A DNA stretch of 64,000 nt from Moniliophthora roreri (lineage: Eukaryota > Basidiomycota > Agaricomycetes > Agaricales > Marasmiaceae), in NCBI GenBank assembly GCA_001466705.2, contig LATX02000188.1, forward strand, positions 248,001 to 312,000. The letters run 5' to 3'. The position numbers were made by a program, and so were the translations under genes. The notes beneath the pieces are model-generated. The model did not search any database. It was given only the letters and a program-made list of their open reading frames with translations, and was not told where the DNA came from. Numbering within the stretch: position 1 is the stretch's first letter; each line of letters starts with the position of its first letter. Below, piece after piece: positions 11,234 to 23,342 of the stretch.

Positions 11234-11436
11234 TGCAAGCATATTGCAGCACCGCCACATATGTTGACAGGTATATATATATGGCCACCATAGATAGTCA
11301 TGACATCTCTTTTCTTTTCCTTGTACTTTGATCACACAAGCACAATCCCATATGCTTTGCTAGTTACTTGTCTTGTGTGACCTTCAGTCCTTTCATTCCT
11401 TTTCCCAGTGTTGTTTGTGCACTGCACGAGTTTCCA
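11234..11436 (+). repeat. Gypsy 3' LTR
   Basis: Second copy of the 203 bp LTR, followed by the target duplication GGTAT at 11437-11441. Confidence 0.9.
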
Positions 11437-11441
11437 GGTAT

Positions 11442-12105
11442 GTTGGAAAGTACAAAGAGCTATATGATACACTATACAGAGGTGTCTAAGCTGTACTTTC
11501 TGGCTTATCTACATATCAGATTCAAAGTGGATCACTTTCAAAACTTGTAGGGAACCTAACTATGACCATATGAATGAGTTGGCTAGTTAACTGAGCTCTC
11601 AAAAGTGCTATCAATGGGAATTTTCATTTTTATTCCACCTTTCTATGACATCTGCAAAGTGCAACATGCAGTCAAATAGTACAGAGGTACTTAGAGAAGA
11701 CATTAAACAGAGAGACAACCTGAAAGGAACAATCAAAGAATGATCAGTCATCAGAATTCAATATGTGGATCAAAGTCAAAGCAGACAATCTCTTAACAAG
11801 GAGGTCTAAAGTGGTGAAACAGATGAAATTACTTAACCAAGAGTGAAATAACTTCAGAAAGGGTGAAAACACTTCAGGAGACTTGTAGCTACTTGCATAA
11901 AGACACAATGAGACATGCAATTGATATCTATGGCATGTGAAGTCCTGGGTAAGACCTAGAATGAATCATCAAAGGAGATAGAAACAGTAACAGCATGTTC
12001 TGACCTCAGAAACTTTAAGATCTCAAAATCCCCAAGTGTGTGGATGCTGGAAAGAGGAAGGCTGTAAGAATGCAGGACAGCTATGTCCATCTGTTCATAG
12101 ATGCC
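11442..12105 (-). repeat. DDE-transposon DNA on the far side of the gypsy insertion
   Basis: This stretch matches the reverse complement of 50690-50017 over about 660 bp, with scattered differences. The left gypsy flank (3809-3936) matches 50690-50816 in the same orientation. Together the two flanks are one interrupted repeat. No convincing coding segment was recognised in it. Confidence 0.7.
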
Positions 12106-13418
12106 CAACATAGAAAAGAGAAACCCAATTCCTAGAGTCCAGAACACCTGGAAAGCAGATATCCACCATGGATACATACCCTAGTGGCCAGACTCCATGA
12201 CACCCAAATATTCCCTCTCCTAGCATCTCAGTCACTTGTTTATTAATTTCCTGTAGATATATTCCTTGGACCATATATAAGGACAGCTAGATATTTGTAC
12301 ATACTCAAGTAACTCTGCCCTCTCCAATTGTGAATACATGAAGAGTTTATTTAGTATATAACTGTGTGTGCCATTCCAGTTTTGCTTTCTCACTACAGGC
12401 CCTAGAGATTGGTCCTGAGTGACCCCAGAGAGATAGACATCTGATAATGCATTTGCATTGTAAGAAATAAGAGTAACATCTTGAGTGTGCTTTAGCACTT
12501 TTCTAAGAGACACTTTACACCAAGAAGGAGCCTTGGGCAATTGAAGTGTGGCCTGTGTGTGTATCAGGTTGTGACACACTTAGAGACTTAGCAAGGGGTG
12601 TGCCTGCACTAAGCTCTTTGTAGAAACTGGTCTAGGACCTTTTCCAATATGCTGTGTGCTGTAGTTGTCTTAAAGAAGTCTTGAACTCCATAGGGTCAGA
12701 CTATATTGGCTATTGAGTCTTTGTACAGGACTGTAGCTCTTGTGTTGTGCTTTGTGCACCATGTTCTTGTGTGTTTTATGTGTGTGTTTGTGAAATAAAC
12801 TCTTTTTAAACCCATCTATACTCCTTTGGAGGTGAACACTTCAAAGTAGAACATTTCAATAAGAGAGAATCAACCTAGCTAAGAGTTTTGTTGGCATTCT
12901 AAGTGCAACAAATCTGATCACATCAATCCACACTTGCAACAACAACCTGAGTTAGACTTTTGGAGGTTATCTTTTGGTAGTTTTCTATTAGTCTCATCTT
13001 AGACAAATTACCACATGTCTGTTCTTCACCTTCTCCAAGGTTCTGTCTGACCAACAACATTCATCCTTCTCCTTCCATTTCCAAACAGTAGCCTTGTGAA
13101 GATGTTTGTACAAGATGGGTTGTTCCCACTAAAGCATTTTGACTGCTTCTGTGTCTTGATCATTGCTGCATCAATAGCCACCAAAGGAATGGATGCTGCC
13201 AGTTCATTCATGAGGATCAAGCTTATACAGCACCCCATTCCATCTCTCCCACCAATCCTCATAGCCAGCTCTTAAAACCTCAGCAATGTCAACTGTATCC
13301 AAACCTGCTGTTGATTTCTCTGCTTTAGCACCATGTATCAAGAATCATTTACATTCTCCTTCTCACTCTCTTCCTCTCTCTTATTAGCCTTCTGTCACTC
13401 TCTATACCAACAGTTAAT
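12106..13418. other. Repeat-rich intergenic DNA, no supported gene
   Basis: AT-rich sequence with short open frames only. On the minus strand, near 13320-13200, a reading with DTVDIAEVLRAGYEDWWERW looks protein-like and may be an exon of a decayed transposon gene, but I cannot name it or connect it to neighbours. Confidence 0.4.
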
Positions 13419-15160
13419 GTAGCTGTCTGAAAAGAACCCCTAAAATTTCCTATTTCCTGTCTTTAAGATTTCATCTGGCTCTGGTGCCAAGGCATCTTTT
13501 CAGATGGGCTCACAACCTGTCAGGCACACTCTGCCACCTCTCCAGTACCATGGTGTACCAGTCTTCCCCTTCTCTTGTATACTGTAGATACAACATGGTC
13601 CTTCTGTGCATTTCTTGCTGACTCAGACATGGGAGAAGGGGAAAAAAGGAGTGGGCAAGGAGGAAGTGGAGGAAGCAGAGGAGTCACATACTCTTTTAGA
13701 AAGTAGCATGTTTTTTCAGACAAGGAAATAAGCTAAATAGAATCTGAATGTGGGTCTGAAAATGAGTCTGAACTTGACATTGTGATGTGATATGTTCAGA
13801 TGACTCATCATGGTTTGTATGGTTTCAATGCAAGTGCAGGTGGTCCTGGATGTCAGTTTTGGTGCTGGTTTTGAAGCAAAAACATACTGATTATATGTCA
13901 CCATTCTGATGACCTGAAGCCATCTGAAAAAACAGTTGATGATCATCAGACATGAAGACAGCAGAAATTGCCATGTCACATTTCAGATTTGCCTTCAGAT
14001 GATTATGACAATAGGCACTGGGCTGGCACTAACCAAGTGCTAAAAATTGCAGTTGCACAAATCAAAGAAAAAATCATAGCACAGAAACTATCTACATTTC
14101 CTTCTGAATATTATAAGATTAAAGACATGGATTGAGCACTGTTGTAGAGAAGATCTGTTGGGGATATAGGAGTAACTTGAGAGCAGAAGGTTGTACAATG
14201 CACCAGTTGAACACATACTGAGACTCAGTTCACAAGTATAATGTATTCCTGCAAGGCCTACCTTCAAACAGAACTCCCAGAGTCCTACTTCCATCCAGTC
14301 AGGGGCTTCTTCAGAGCTCCATAATTGCACACAGAGTTGCTAAATGCAAGACTGGCTGCAGAGGGCACATATACCACACTATGATTCCAGCATGTTTTGC
14401 AATTGGTCAGACAACACTCAAGCTAGTATCCTGACTGAGAATAGCTGTGCAGCCTGTGTAAGTATAATCAGTGAGAGTAAAAGAGTAAATATGTTATAAG
14501 ACTATGCTAGATGATGGTCATGCTTTAGGAGTACACTTATATATGCATATGTTTTTGGATTGGCAGCATGTTGCTGTGTAGCCTACCAATGTATTTCACA
14601 TACTTCTAGTTTGAAGGTGTGAAGAGAGTAAGATCAAGGTTAATAGAGCTGAAATATGTATATGGAGGCTGATTTGGACAGTCTCTGCCTAAAGTAGGTT
14701 CTGACATACCTATGTCAGCAGGAAAGAACAAATGGTAGAACTATATACATTATTAATCATGGGAATTGCCAAAATATTCATCTCATTTCTGCTTCTGGGG
14801 ATTTCAAACTCAGATCCAATTTCAGATTATATTCAGCTTCTCTTGTCTGAAAAAAATATCATATGCCATCTGAAAAGACACACTACTTCCTAAAAGACTA
14901 CACAACCAGTCCCTCTGCTTCCTCCTTGCTGCTTCCTTCCTTCTCCCATGTCCAAGTCAGCAAGAAATGCATAAAACCATGCTTTATCTACAGTATACAA
15001 GGGAAGGGGAGGACTAGTACACTGTGTTACTGAAGAGGTGGCAGAGAGTGTGCCTGACAGGTGGCAAGCCCATCTGAAAAGATGCCTTGGCACCAGAGAG
15101 CTGGGTGAAATCTTAAAGACAGGAGATAGGAATTTGTGGGGGTTCTGTTCAGATGGCTAC
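13419..15160. mobile_element. Inverted-repeat element of about 1.74 kb (probable non-autonomous DNA transposon)
   Basis: The left arm (13419-13725) and right arm (15160-14843, reversed) are inverted copies of each other over roughly 300 bp with visible divergence. Both contain CCTGTCTTTAAGATTTCA, GTGCCAAGGCATCTTTTCAG and TTGTATACTGTAGATA. The inner ends of both arms carry TTTTTTCAGACAAG. The core of about 1.1 kb holds no supported gene. The 13 bp word CCAACAGTTAATG occurs outside both ends (13407-13419 and 15171-15183) in direct orientation and could be part of a target duplication, but it is offset from the right arm by about 10 bp. Confidence 0.65.
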
Positions 15161-15185
15161 ATGGATTCCTCCAACAGTTAATGCT

Positions 15186-15497
15186 CTATACTTTCTCACT
15201 CATTTCTGTGTCTGAGCCCTTTTTTGCTCCTCCTTCTGCTCCTTTTCCCACACCTTCTGCTTTTTCAAACTCAGCAAATTTCTTGTCAGCTGCTTTCATC
15301 CATGCACACCATGCAGCAGCCTTCTCCTCCTCTGTTGATGTATCCTTCTGGAAATTCAAGGTTTCTTGCTTCAAGTTTGGTGAAATCTGATTGGGAATAG
15401 AATTGGAAGTGGTTTTTTGAGTAGGAGGTTGCTGTTGATGTGTTTTGTGTGGAAGTTCAGGTGCACTGTTGTTGTCAAAATCATCAATTTCAATCAC
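15186..15497 (-). CDS. Unrecognised Gln/Lys/Glu-rich open frame
   Basis: 103 codons. It starts MIEIDDFDNNSAPELPH, has a polar Gln/Thr-rich middle, and ends in a charged helical stretch (EEEKAAAWCAWMKAADKKF, EKAEGVGKG). It lies directly beside the right arm of the inverted-repeat element, which may have truncated it. I do not recognise the family. It may be an exon of a transposon-associated gene, or chance. Confidence 0.3.
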   Translation of the reverse strand: MIEIDDFDNNSAPELPHKTHQQQPPTQKTTSNSIPNQISPNLKQETLNFQKDTSTEEEKAAAWCAWMKAADKKFAEFEKAEGVGKGAEGGAKKGSDTEMSEKV

Positions 15498-16555
15498 TGA
15501 CTTCTGAGCAGAGCCATTGACATCAATATGTCACTTTTGCTGATTGGTTGAGTTTCTCTAGCACCCTGTCCTCAAACACCTCTAGTCACAGTCCTTTTTC
15601 ATCTATTTCAACAGTCCTCAACATCTGTATCAAATCTACCTCCAGTCTCTTTCCCCACTTCTGAAATTCAATGACATCAGCCCCTACTGCCCAAAACACA
15701 CTTCAAGACAATGTGTTACAGTGCTGGGTGGTCCTGTTCAGAAAGATCTTCATTATCAAATGAGAAATTATATGTCAATCTGTGTGCTGGTGGATTCAGA
15801 GGAAGATTATCCAGGAGATTCTGGAAAAGGCCTTCAGAGATGATAGATTCATTCAATGAGATGTTGTAGGGGTCCAGTAGGTGATCTTGAAGGTTTTGTT
15901 GGATTTACCATGATAGAGATACTAGTGGATGGAGATACTAGCAGAAAAAACACAATAAGATTGATAGACTGCCTACTCTACTTGTAACTTTGAAGACAAT
16001 GAACATCAATGAACCGGCCATAGTCACTAACCATGACAGATGAATCCCCCTTGCACTGGTTGCTACTCTCAGCAACTGTAACATGTAACAACCAGTGGGT
16101 TGCTAATCCGGTGGCAGGGAACACATAACACTCAAGGTCAGCTTGCCTCTGTACATCTAACTACAGTGGAGTCACTAGAATATGGGCAGCCTGCAACTAG
16201 GATGAGTCTTATTATTTCATTGAAAAACTTGATGCTCACCAGAAACAGGGTGACATGGAATCTGGAAGAATGCTGAATGAGGGGTTAGCGGAGCCTTTGA
16301 ATAGAATATGGGTGAAGTGCTGAATCGGAGCCATGGCTACTATAGTTGCAACTCTGTTGATATCATCAGTTCGTTGCCGATATGGCCATCACCGAAGATG
16401 CGATATGTTGGTGAAGCACCATGGCTGACAGTTGATACTCCGAGGTACTTGTAGCAGGGACAACCAACTAGTATCATAATCTCTCCTCGATCGCAGCTCA
16501 AACATGATCCCGAATCAATGTCTGTGTTGTCCTAATAATCTAGTACATCTCGTTC
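15498..16555. other. Intergenic, nothing supported
   Basis: Moderately AT-rich at first, becoming more GC-rich from about 16.0 kb where the gene-dense part begins. No open frame here resembles a protein family. Confidence 0.4.
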
Positions 16556-17983
16556 TCACCGAGCAGCATCATATCTCGGTGGCATCTCAATTACGCTGGT
16601 CGAACCATCCACTGACGAACTTCTCTCGTGTAGTCTCCGTCCATTATCATGATGATACACTATCCGCCGTTCCAGTGGGACCGGAGGAGGCAACAGAATC
16701 TGACGAGAGCTTTCTCTCTCAGAAGCATTCGATGGAGACGATGGAGACGTTGATTGACCGGTATAGGGTGATGCAAGAGCTTAATGAGAGGTGTCCGGCT
16801 CAGGACCTTCTCTCGGCGTTGTGAATCCACTGGAACGAGTCCGTTTTTCCATCGTAAATGACTCATTTCGATATGAATTTTGATGCTGTGTCCGTTCCTG
16901 TTGACGCTTTCGTTCCTCGACAGTCAGTTTACTGCCACCGTGAAGGTCCAGATATGGGGATATGGCTGGATATGGGGATGTGTCTGATGTTGTGTTATTT
17001 TTGCGCCTCCGCCAGTACAGTAGGAAGCCGAGGACAACAAGAAGCATCAGGGCTACTCCCCGAAAACAGCACCGATAATAGCACCAACTGGTAAGTTATT
17101 GGGGTTCAAGCACTGTTGAACCCTAAGCACATCGTTAGAAAAGGAGAAGCGGAAAATCGGCGACCACACATACCGGACAATAGTAGTTTCAGCTCCTGGC
17201 AACAAAGATATGCTCGACGATGGGTTAGCAACTGTAGCAGCTCCCGCAGGTGCTGGCTGGACCGGAAAGGTCGGCGAAATCGCAATAGTGTTCAGTACAA
17301 GCTTCCTATTTGAATAGTGAGCGTCGCAGGGCGTGAATGTTCAAGAAAACCTACTCACTGACTTGCTTCGTCCCACACGTCGTTAATATAGGCGCACAAA
17401 ACATGGTCCCTGGAATGAAATATGTTATGGTAGATATGCGAAAGCGTAATGCAATACGCACCCCATCCTGTTAGGCTCAAGCCGCGCAGTACCTCTGATT
17501 TCGGTGCTAGACTCTGAGGCGTTGGTGAATTGTTGTCCAAACGTAACATCTTCTGCTGACGCAATGCCAAATCCGTCGTGAAGTGCGTATTCACAAACTG
17601 GAGAGACTTTCGGAATGTCATAGAACAAGTGTATAACCGACCCGCCTGGGCATTGACGGACGCGTGCCAGAAAATTGGTCGAGTATAAATCACGTTCGGC
17701 TGTTTGAAACGAGGGGAAAATGTCAGCTGTCAGTAATAGAGTTCGTGATTGATGATCATGATGGGTACCGGAACCTTGGAATATTCAGTCCTCGCAACTC
17801 GACGCAAATGCGTGGGCCAAACAGGTTAATATCAGCAAGTGCAGTCAATGGGAGAACGGTTAATGAATCTGCAGCCGGCATTGTTGTGCTCAGGGATGCT
17901 TAAGCGCATTCAGGAGATCGCATTTACGGCAGACCAGGATTGAAGTCTTCAAACAAGTATTACCATTTTCGTGGAGTGAACAT
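16556..17983 (-). pseudogene. Single-pass membrane protein family, member H (broken)
   Basis: Reading the minus strand: a possible first exon MFTPRK at 17983, an ectodomain reading TTMPAADSLTVLPLTALADIN, IFWHASVNAQ, then (one base out of frame) SVIHLFYDIPKVSP and VTFGQQFTNASESSTEIRG. Exon 3 has HVLCAYINDVWDEAS. Then comes a Pro/Ala/Thr-rich stalk ending at a GTATGT donor, and a transmembrane exon GAIIGAVFG / GVALMLLVVLGFLLYWRRRKN whose two halves are one base out of register at a G run near 17055. The tail stops at TAA 16781-16783, but the same frame stays open to TGA 16556-16558 and ends SVIEMPPRYDAAR, matching member F. Several breaks fall in short homopolymers. The 5' end is uncertain. Confidence 0.55.
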
Positions 17984-20439
17984 CGGGGTGTCAGTTGCGC
18001 ACTAGGGTGGGGAGAGATGGGTGCGTAACTCTCCTTGGCGAGAGCTTGACCGACACAGAAGCATTTCGATGGCCAGGAAGTTGCGGAGAAAGTCTGTATC
18101 GTGAGAAGATCCGAGGCCCAAGGTCTGGGTTTGGGTCACATAAATACGTGACAGTGTGACGCCCACCTTTTTTCAACGAGTCCCGACGATGGTCGCCTAT
18201 TTTGTCGCGAAACCTCAAAGCGAAATATCTTCATAACGGCCGGACAGCACCCAGGGAAACTTGTATAGGTGCTCTCATTCTCCCGAACAAACCAAAAACT
18301 CCCGGTACGTCAAGATCCGCTATTCACATCGTAAACTTGGGCCTGATAATGATACGATATTTAGCTCCAGATAATCCTTGTGAAGCGAAGAAGAGAAGTT
18401 ATATGACATACTTGTAGATAGCACTGTCGTATGGTGAGTCTCACAGAGACAACAAAATACTATATCTTGAGCTGATTCTCCATGCCTAGATCGCCCGTTC
18501 AGGGCCCTCCCCGGCTCCTATGAGCACATTTGCTACCCTCAGATGTCGGCCATATGGATCTTCCACAACATTCGGCTATAAGAGGGGACTATGGATCATT
18601 TTTTCGTGTCTGGGTAGTTCAGATTCAAGTTGAAGGAATGGTGCGTCACACTTGCTGTTGTCGCCGAAATCCAGGTCTAACTCCTGTTTGCTTCTCAGGA
18701 CCGGATATACTGTGCCGTTCAAAAGAATACTACTTCCCCCAAGAATGCTGTCGTTGGCAGTTTCGTCCGTCTGACCCTCCGTGCATGATGGCAGAAATTT
18801 TTAACTTGTCTACACTGGCACGATGCCAATCTGCTCAAGTGGAAGTCAACCATATTCGACTGGATTCTCCAGAAGCTCTTCGCACCTACCTGTCATTGTC
18901 ATAGAAGTTCCGTCCCTAGGTCTATCAACAACCGAGTTGTGATCAGGTGAGTATATTGATTTTCGCTGATTTCGAGGAAGCATAGCTGATGCATAAGCTA
19001 CGTCTTCTTTACGCTTCCTTGACCGCTGACAATCTGCGATCAGCTACGGTCAGTCGCCCCGTATCGATCTATCTACTTCGGTTACGGAGTCGAGCACCGT
19101 TGCTACTGCCAAATGGATACAGGGCGTAAACAAGGATGCACACCTCCGGGTTTGGAGAATATCAACTCGGTGCGATTGTCCCTGGATGCCGACTCCCACC
19201 TCAAATTATCAGTTCGTCGCTCAAAATCATCAAATCAGTTGTAGAAGGATGTGTAGTGGCGCTGCTGCTTAGCGGCTCCGGGAAGGGAAACTCGATATGT
19301 GCCTCCTGTTTTGAAGAATGCCAGTTTGGTGGTAACACCATGGAAAGCACCTGTCATCATCGTTATGAGCTGATGCAGACTAGCCGTCCTCGAGCCGTCA
19401 ATGGAAGACCTCTGCGTTGATCTAATGGGGATGGTACGTTCGCTTGGATAGCTCGTGCGACGTTCCTGCTGATCCCTGATCGTAGGTCCCCTATAGTTGC
19501 TAATAGAGAAAGGATCTCTCGATCTGCATGCGGCGCCAATTCGGGACTTGTATAATCTATGTACAGGCAAGCTGTATGATATGCAGAAGTTGATCCTTGT
19601 TGACCGAGTTCACCTTAGTGAGGCTTTATCTCATTTTGATCTATATCACACTGCACCCCCTCACCATTTCACTACGGCCACCGAATACTGACTCATCCCT
19701 GCAAGGGGTTGAAGTATGGCATCGTCATTATATCAATCCATGTCTAGAGCAAGTCTAGGGCCGCCTGTTGTTTGCCGAAGTATACGCCCGTCTCATCTCG
19801 TATCTCAGTAAGCTGTTGCGAATCGACGTTAGTTATACTAGCAAGATTGACACCTTTCTACAATTTCCGAAAGAATATGTTTGAATGATATGGACACGTT
19901 TTCCCATATTCACAAAAGCACAATCCTTGGCTAGATCACACCTCCCTTTGACCCTTCGCTTTCGCGTGTATGCTGATGCCTGCTTTATATTTGCAACCAC
20001 GAGTGACATTAGAGAGACGTCCTCACAAGATGTCCCTGTCATCGACTGTTGCCATGGCGAATGGGTGTGGGACCAGGCGTCAGCCGCCTTCTTCCCCTTC
20101 ACCGAACAATCATCTCATTGCCAGAGTCGCAGCCTCGACGTCTGATGTGCTCGCAGCTTTTCGATTCGAAATAAGCTATGTATATACTTTTGTTATCACA
20201 GTTTGTTGAACACATCACGGGTTGTTCCCATCTTGATATGTCAGCCTGCGAAATCTGATATCGAAGCAAGCGACCGTGTTTCACGGCGCACGCCGGAGAT
20301 ATACACCTCGTGGGCGCCCGTTGCAATTCATTTCCGTCAAACTGACGGTGAATATATCATTCCATCTTACGACCACGCTCCCACCTCAGGTTTCTTCCTC
20401 TCCCTTCGTTTTCTGTGTCTGTGACGCTGGCGTGTCAGG
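17984..20439. other. 2.4 kb without a supported gene
   Basis: Upstream of H (minus) and A (plus), which are divergent. A minus-strand frame near 18790-18480 (containing ILGGSSILLNGTVYPVLRSK) and one near 19570-19235 stay open for about 100 codons but match nothing I know and show no flanking exons. They may be remnants. Nothing else seen. Confidence 0.4.
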
Positions 20440-21450
20440 ATGGTTCACTCTTTTTTGTGAGTAATGCGAGTCTTATATCTCAATGCTGATGCTCATACCA
20501 ATCTTTAGTGGGTTCTTTGTCGTCATATTTTTCTTCGCTCTTTACTCCTCCGCCTTCAATGTCACTGCTCCTGTCGTCGCTGATGTGGATGCTGTCGATA
20601 ACATTCGTGCAAACTGGACGTGGTTTCGGGGTGAACCAACCAAAATTACCATGCATCTTTTTGTTTACAAGGAGGACGTTTGCGCATTTGGAAGGGCGAA
20701 TCCAGTGCAGTCGAAGAATATTCAGGGTGATATTGAGAAAGCCCAAGATGTCGGTGGAAAGAGGTTTGGGACTGTCACCTACGAAGCTGATAAAATCGGG
20801 TGTGTTATGGTCTGCGTTGTGTGATTTGCTCCCACCTGATATGAAAGTAGGCAATACATCCTCTGTGCATACGAGGATATCACCCCGCCCGGAGGGTACG
20901 ATCACTTTTACTCCATCTCAAACACCTTTTGACTTGTACTCCAGAAACCTAAGTCTCAGTTCCATTGCGAACTCGTCTGTCTTTGAAGTTAAACGCCCCG
21001 CATTAACACAACCCACTGTGTCAACATTGACAACCACCCCAGTACCTACCTCGACCAACCTGCTTCCATCCAACCCTGCCTCTGAAAGGTAAGGATTCTC
21101 GTTATGAGCTTTTCGCGGTGACTAACGACCAAGTTAGCCCTCAGCAGAAGGGATCCGGACCCTCAGGTGGTATAATCGCAGGAGCTGTGATCGGAGGTGT
21201 CCTCTTCGCAGGACTGTTGGTAGCAGCATTCGTCATTTTCCGGCGTATCCGATTCCGACGACGTTTGATTGCATTCCACAAGGAACGAATGGCAATTGCT
21301 CCCCCAATTTCAACCTTCACCTCCGGAGATATGAACGAGAAAGGTTTCGCTGCCGGGTCCATCGGTTCGTTCAGTGACATGTTTCCGAGGTCGCCACAGA
21401 GTTTTTCAACGCAGAATACTCTTCAACCACTCAGACGACCGCCTGTTTGA
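20440..21450 (+). CDS. Single-pass membrane protein family, member A (intact, 5 exons, about 269 aa)
   Basis: Exons: 20440-20456, 20509-20799, 20851-20895, 20945-21088 and 21138-21450. All introns are GT-AG and 43-52 bp, and the joined frame is open to TGA. The product has a signal peptide (MVHSFF + GFFVVIFFFALYSSA), an ectodomain with NWTWFRGEPT and GQYILCAYEDITPP, and a stalk with SIANSSVFEV followed by a Thr/Pro-rich run. The transmembrane helix begins GGIIAGAVIGGVLFAGLLVA, followed by FRRIRFRRRL, and the tail ends LQPLRRPPV. The ectodomain recalls the Ig-like Kre9/Knh1 type of fungal cell-wall proteins (W-x-W-x3-DP then a hydrophobic strand), but this is inference. Likely a type I plasma-membrane protein facing the wall. 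Paralogs E and B share exon lengths and phases. Confidence 0.85.
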
Positions 21451-22443
21451 AATTAAAACGACTAAGAATGGAGCAGGTCACATTCGCTGTATTTCACGCC
21501 TCCCCGGTATGCTGGACATCAAATATTTCGTTCATCTCTTCGCTAGCCGAAGATTGGGTGCTGGGCGAACAGGGTATCCGCCTCGAGTGGCCTAGTATTC
21601 AAGCTGAGATTTGGTCGCCTTGGTTGCGTGGTCTTGTTGGGAGGGGATAGTTACGGCTGGAAGGCAGGCCTTCCAAGGGCTATGGGAATGATCATAGGCA
21701 GTCGTAGTTGCATGTGGAATGGGCCCGAGAACTCATTGACGCGGTAGACACCGGAAAGGTGTTACAGGTCCGTTATCCTCTCACGGCCCTATTGTCGATG
21801 CTCATGGGTTTCCCGCAATGCATCGCGATGCTGTTCCAACTTACATTCATCAGCGAAATGTGTCTTGGCTCTGATCATGCGCAACCATTTCTTTTACATT
21901 CGGACTTTGGATGTACAAGTAGCCTGTCCATCAAAAGATCTCCATTACATTTGACGCAGTAATTTTGGATGCACGAGTGAGGTACTGTTCTCAGTTCTCT
22001 GGACAATATCAAAATTACTCTTGACAAGACATGAATGACATCCTGCTTGTTGCTGTGCTTGGGTTAACAACTGGGTAGCACTCTTTTCAGTTTAGTCGGC
22101 GTAAAATTCCTGCTTACACGCTTGCAGATTATTGAATGGATTCCGAAACTTGCATGGAAGCACGTAACTCGGAGACCCATTTAATACCCCTGAAAACAGC
22201 CTTTGAGACGCTCGACGTCGCAGCTTTAGTCCTCATCATAATCCACGTCAATCATCAGCGAGCCTGATGTCAGCTTGCAAATAAGCTTTATCATATGGAG
22301 AAAAGTTTCGCTTACCACGGGCTATGAAGCAAACTTTATAAAGCATAGCAGAAATTCAATCGAGTTCCGTGGTGTCTACTAGATAGGCCGCCCTCCCCAA
22401 TCTTTGCTTTCGTTCTGCGTGTCTGGGACACAAGTGGGTCAGA
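21451..22443. other. Intergenic between members A and B
   Basis: About 1 kb that should hold the 3' end of A and the promoter of B. Only short frames of up to about 84 codons are present and none is recognisable. Confidence 0.45.
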
Positions 22444-23342
22444 ATGTTTCGCTTTTTTCAGTATGTATGAGTACGCTTCACTCAAGCTCACCGATTGACT
22501 ACGTCGACAGGATCTATCTGTGTCTTTCATTTCTCATCCTATACACGTCTGGCTTCAAGGTCGTGCCTGCCCAGTCGAGAGCGAATGTCGAAGCGATCAG
22601 TAATGTTGTAGCCAACTGGACTTGGTTCCCTGCAGATCCCATCGACATTAGCTTCAACTTGTTCCCAAACGTACCACGTATATGCGAACCTGGCCAAGGA
22701 TTCCCAATTGGGTCAAAAGGCATCATAGCAGAGTTGAATCGGACGGTCCCTGATTTGAATGGTCAAAAGCATGGGGTCGTGAGTTTCACGGTGAATAAGA
22801 CAGGGTGAGGTTTATAGCGGATTTTTCTGCGAACCTTCTGTTTATCCATCTAAATCCAGAGACTATATTCTGTGCGCGTATCATGTGGTAACTCGAACGG
22901 GAGACAATACGTGAGGCTCAAATTTCTCAGCCAAAAGAGCCTCAAACATTGACTGGGATACAGCAAGGACCCGCTGCGTTCTATAGCAAACTCAACTGTC
23001 ATTTCCGTGGTTCCGCCATCCGAACGCTCCGGACCATCTGGTGGGATCATCGCTGGTGCTGTAATTGCCGGTATATTTTTGGCCGGTGTCATGGTTGCAG
23101 CGTTTGTGGTATACCGCCGCATTCATTATAGAAGAAGGCTCATCACGTTCCATAAGGAACGTATGGCAATCCAGCAGCAGAGAGAACGTTCTCGTACCCA
23201 GAACTCATCATTCGCGTCTGCAAGCATGAGCGAGACAGGGTTGAGCGGTTTCAATGCTCATGGTCAGCACTTTGCACAGGGGCGGCCGCAGCACCTCCCG
23301 ACCCAGAATATGCTTCAGCCATTACGGAGGCTTCCTGATTGA
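22444..23342 (+). CDS. Single-pass membrane protein family, member B (intact, 4 exons, about 246 aa)
   Basis: Exons: 22444-22460 (17 nt), 22511-22804, 22860-22910 and 22964-23342. The first exon and the next supply a signal peptide (MFRFF + QIYLCLSFLILYTSG). The ectodomain has NWTWFPADPIDISFNLF and GDYILCAYHVV. The stalk is short: SIANSTVISVVPPSERSGPS runs directly into the transmembrane helix GGIIAGAVIAGIFLAGVMVA, because the intron present before this helix in A is absent here. The cytosolic side starts YRRIHYRRRLITFHKERMAI, very close to A, and ends LQPLRRLPD. A and B are therefore recent tandem duplicates. Function is unknown. Type I membrane topology is inferred from the signal peptide and positive-inside tail. 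Confidence 0.82.

Larger units (their letters stand above)
3942..11436 (+). mobile_element. Full-length Ty3/gypsy chromovirus-type LTR retrotransposon
   Basis: Two 203 bp LTRs (3942-4144 and 11234-11436), both starting TGCAAGC and ending TTTCCA, enclose gag, protease, reverse transcriptase, RNase H, integrase and a chromodomain in Ty3/gypsy order. The 5 bp target duplication GGTAT is present at 3937-3941 and 11437-11441. I count about three differences between the LTRs, so the insertion is fairly young, yet coding is broken by several stops. The element sits inside a DDE transposon and was later hit by a related LTR at 10030-10483 and at 7237-7786. A single N at 7236 and a repeat of about 224 bp (7013-7235 against 7788-8012) show that this section joins two different gypsy copies. 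Confidence 0.9.

Noticed and set aside
11956..12579. Minus-strand frames of 73 and 115 codons in the DDE-transposon flank
   Set aside because: No motif; the matching copy at 50 kb does not keep the same frame open.
18480..18790. Minus-strand open stretch of about 100 codons (containing ILGGSSILLNGTVYPVLRSK) as another family member
   Set aside because: It lacks the W-x-W, LCAY and transmembrane motifs and has no flanking exons, so it was not called a gene.
20508..21092. 194-codon plus-strand frame overlapping member A
   Set aside because: It is the +2 shadow of exons 2-4 of member A. The spliced frame of A has a signal peptide and conserved motifs, and this one has none.
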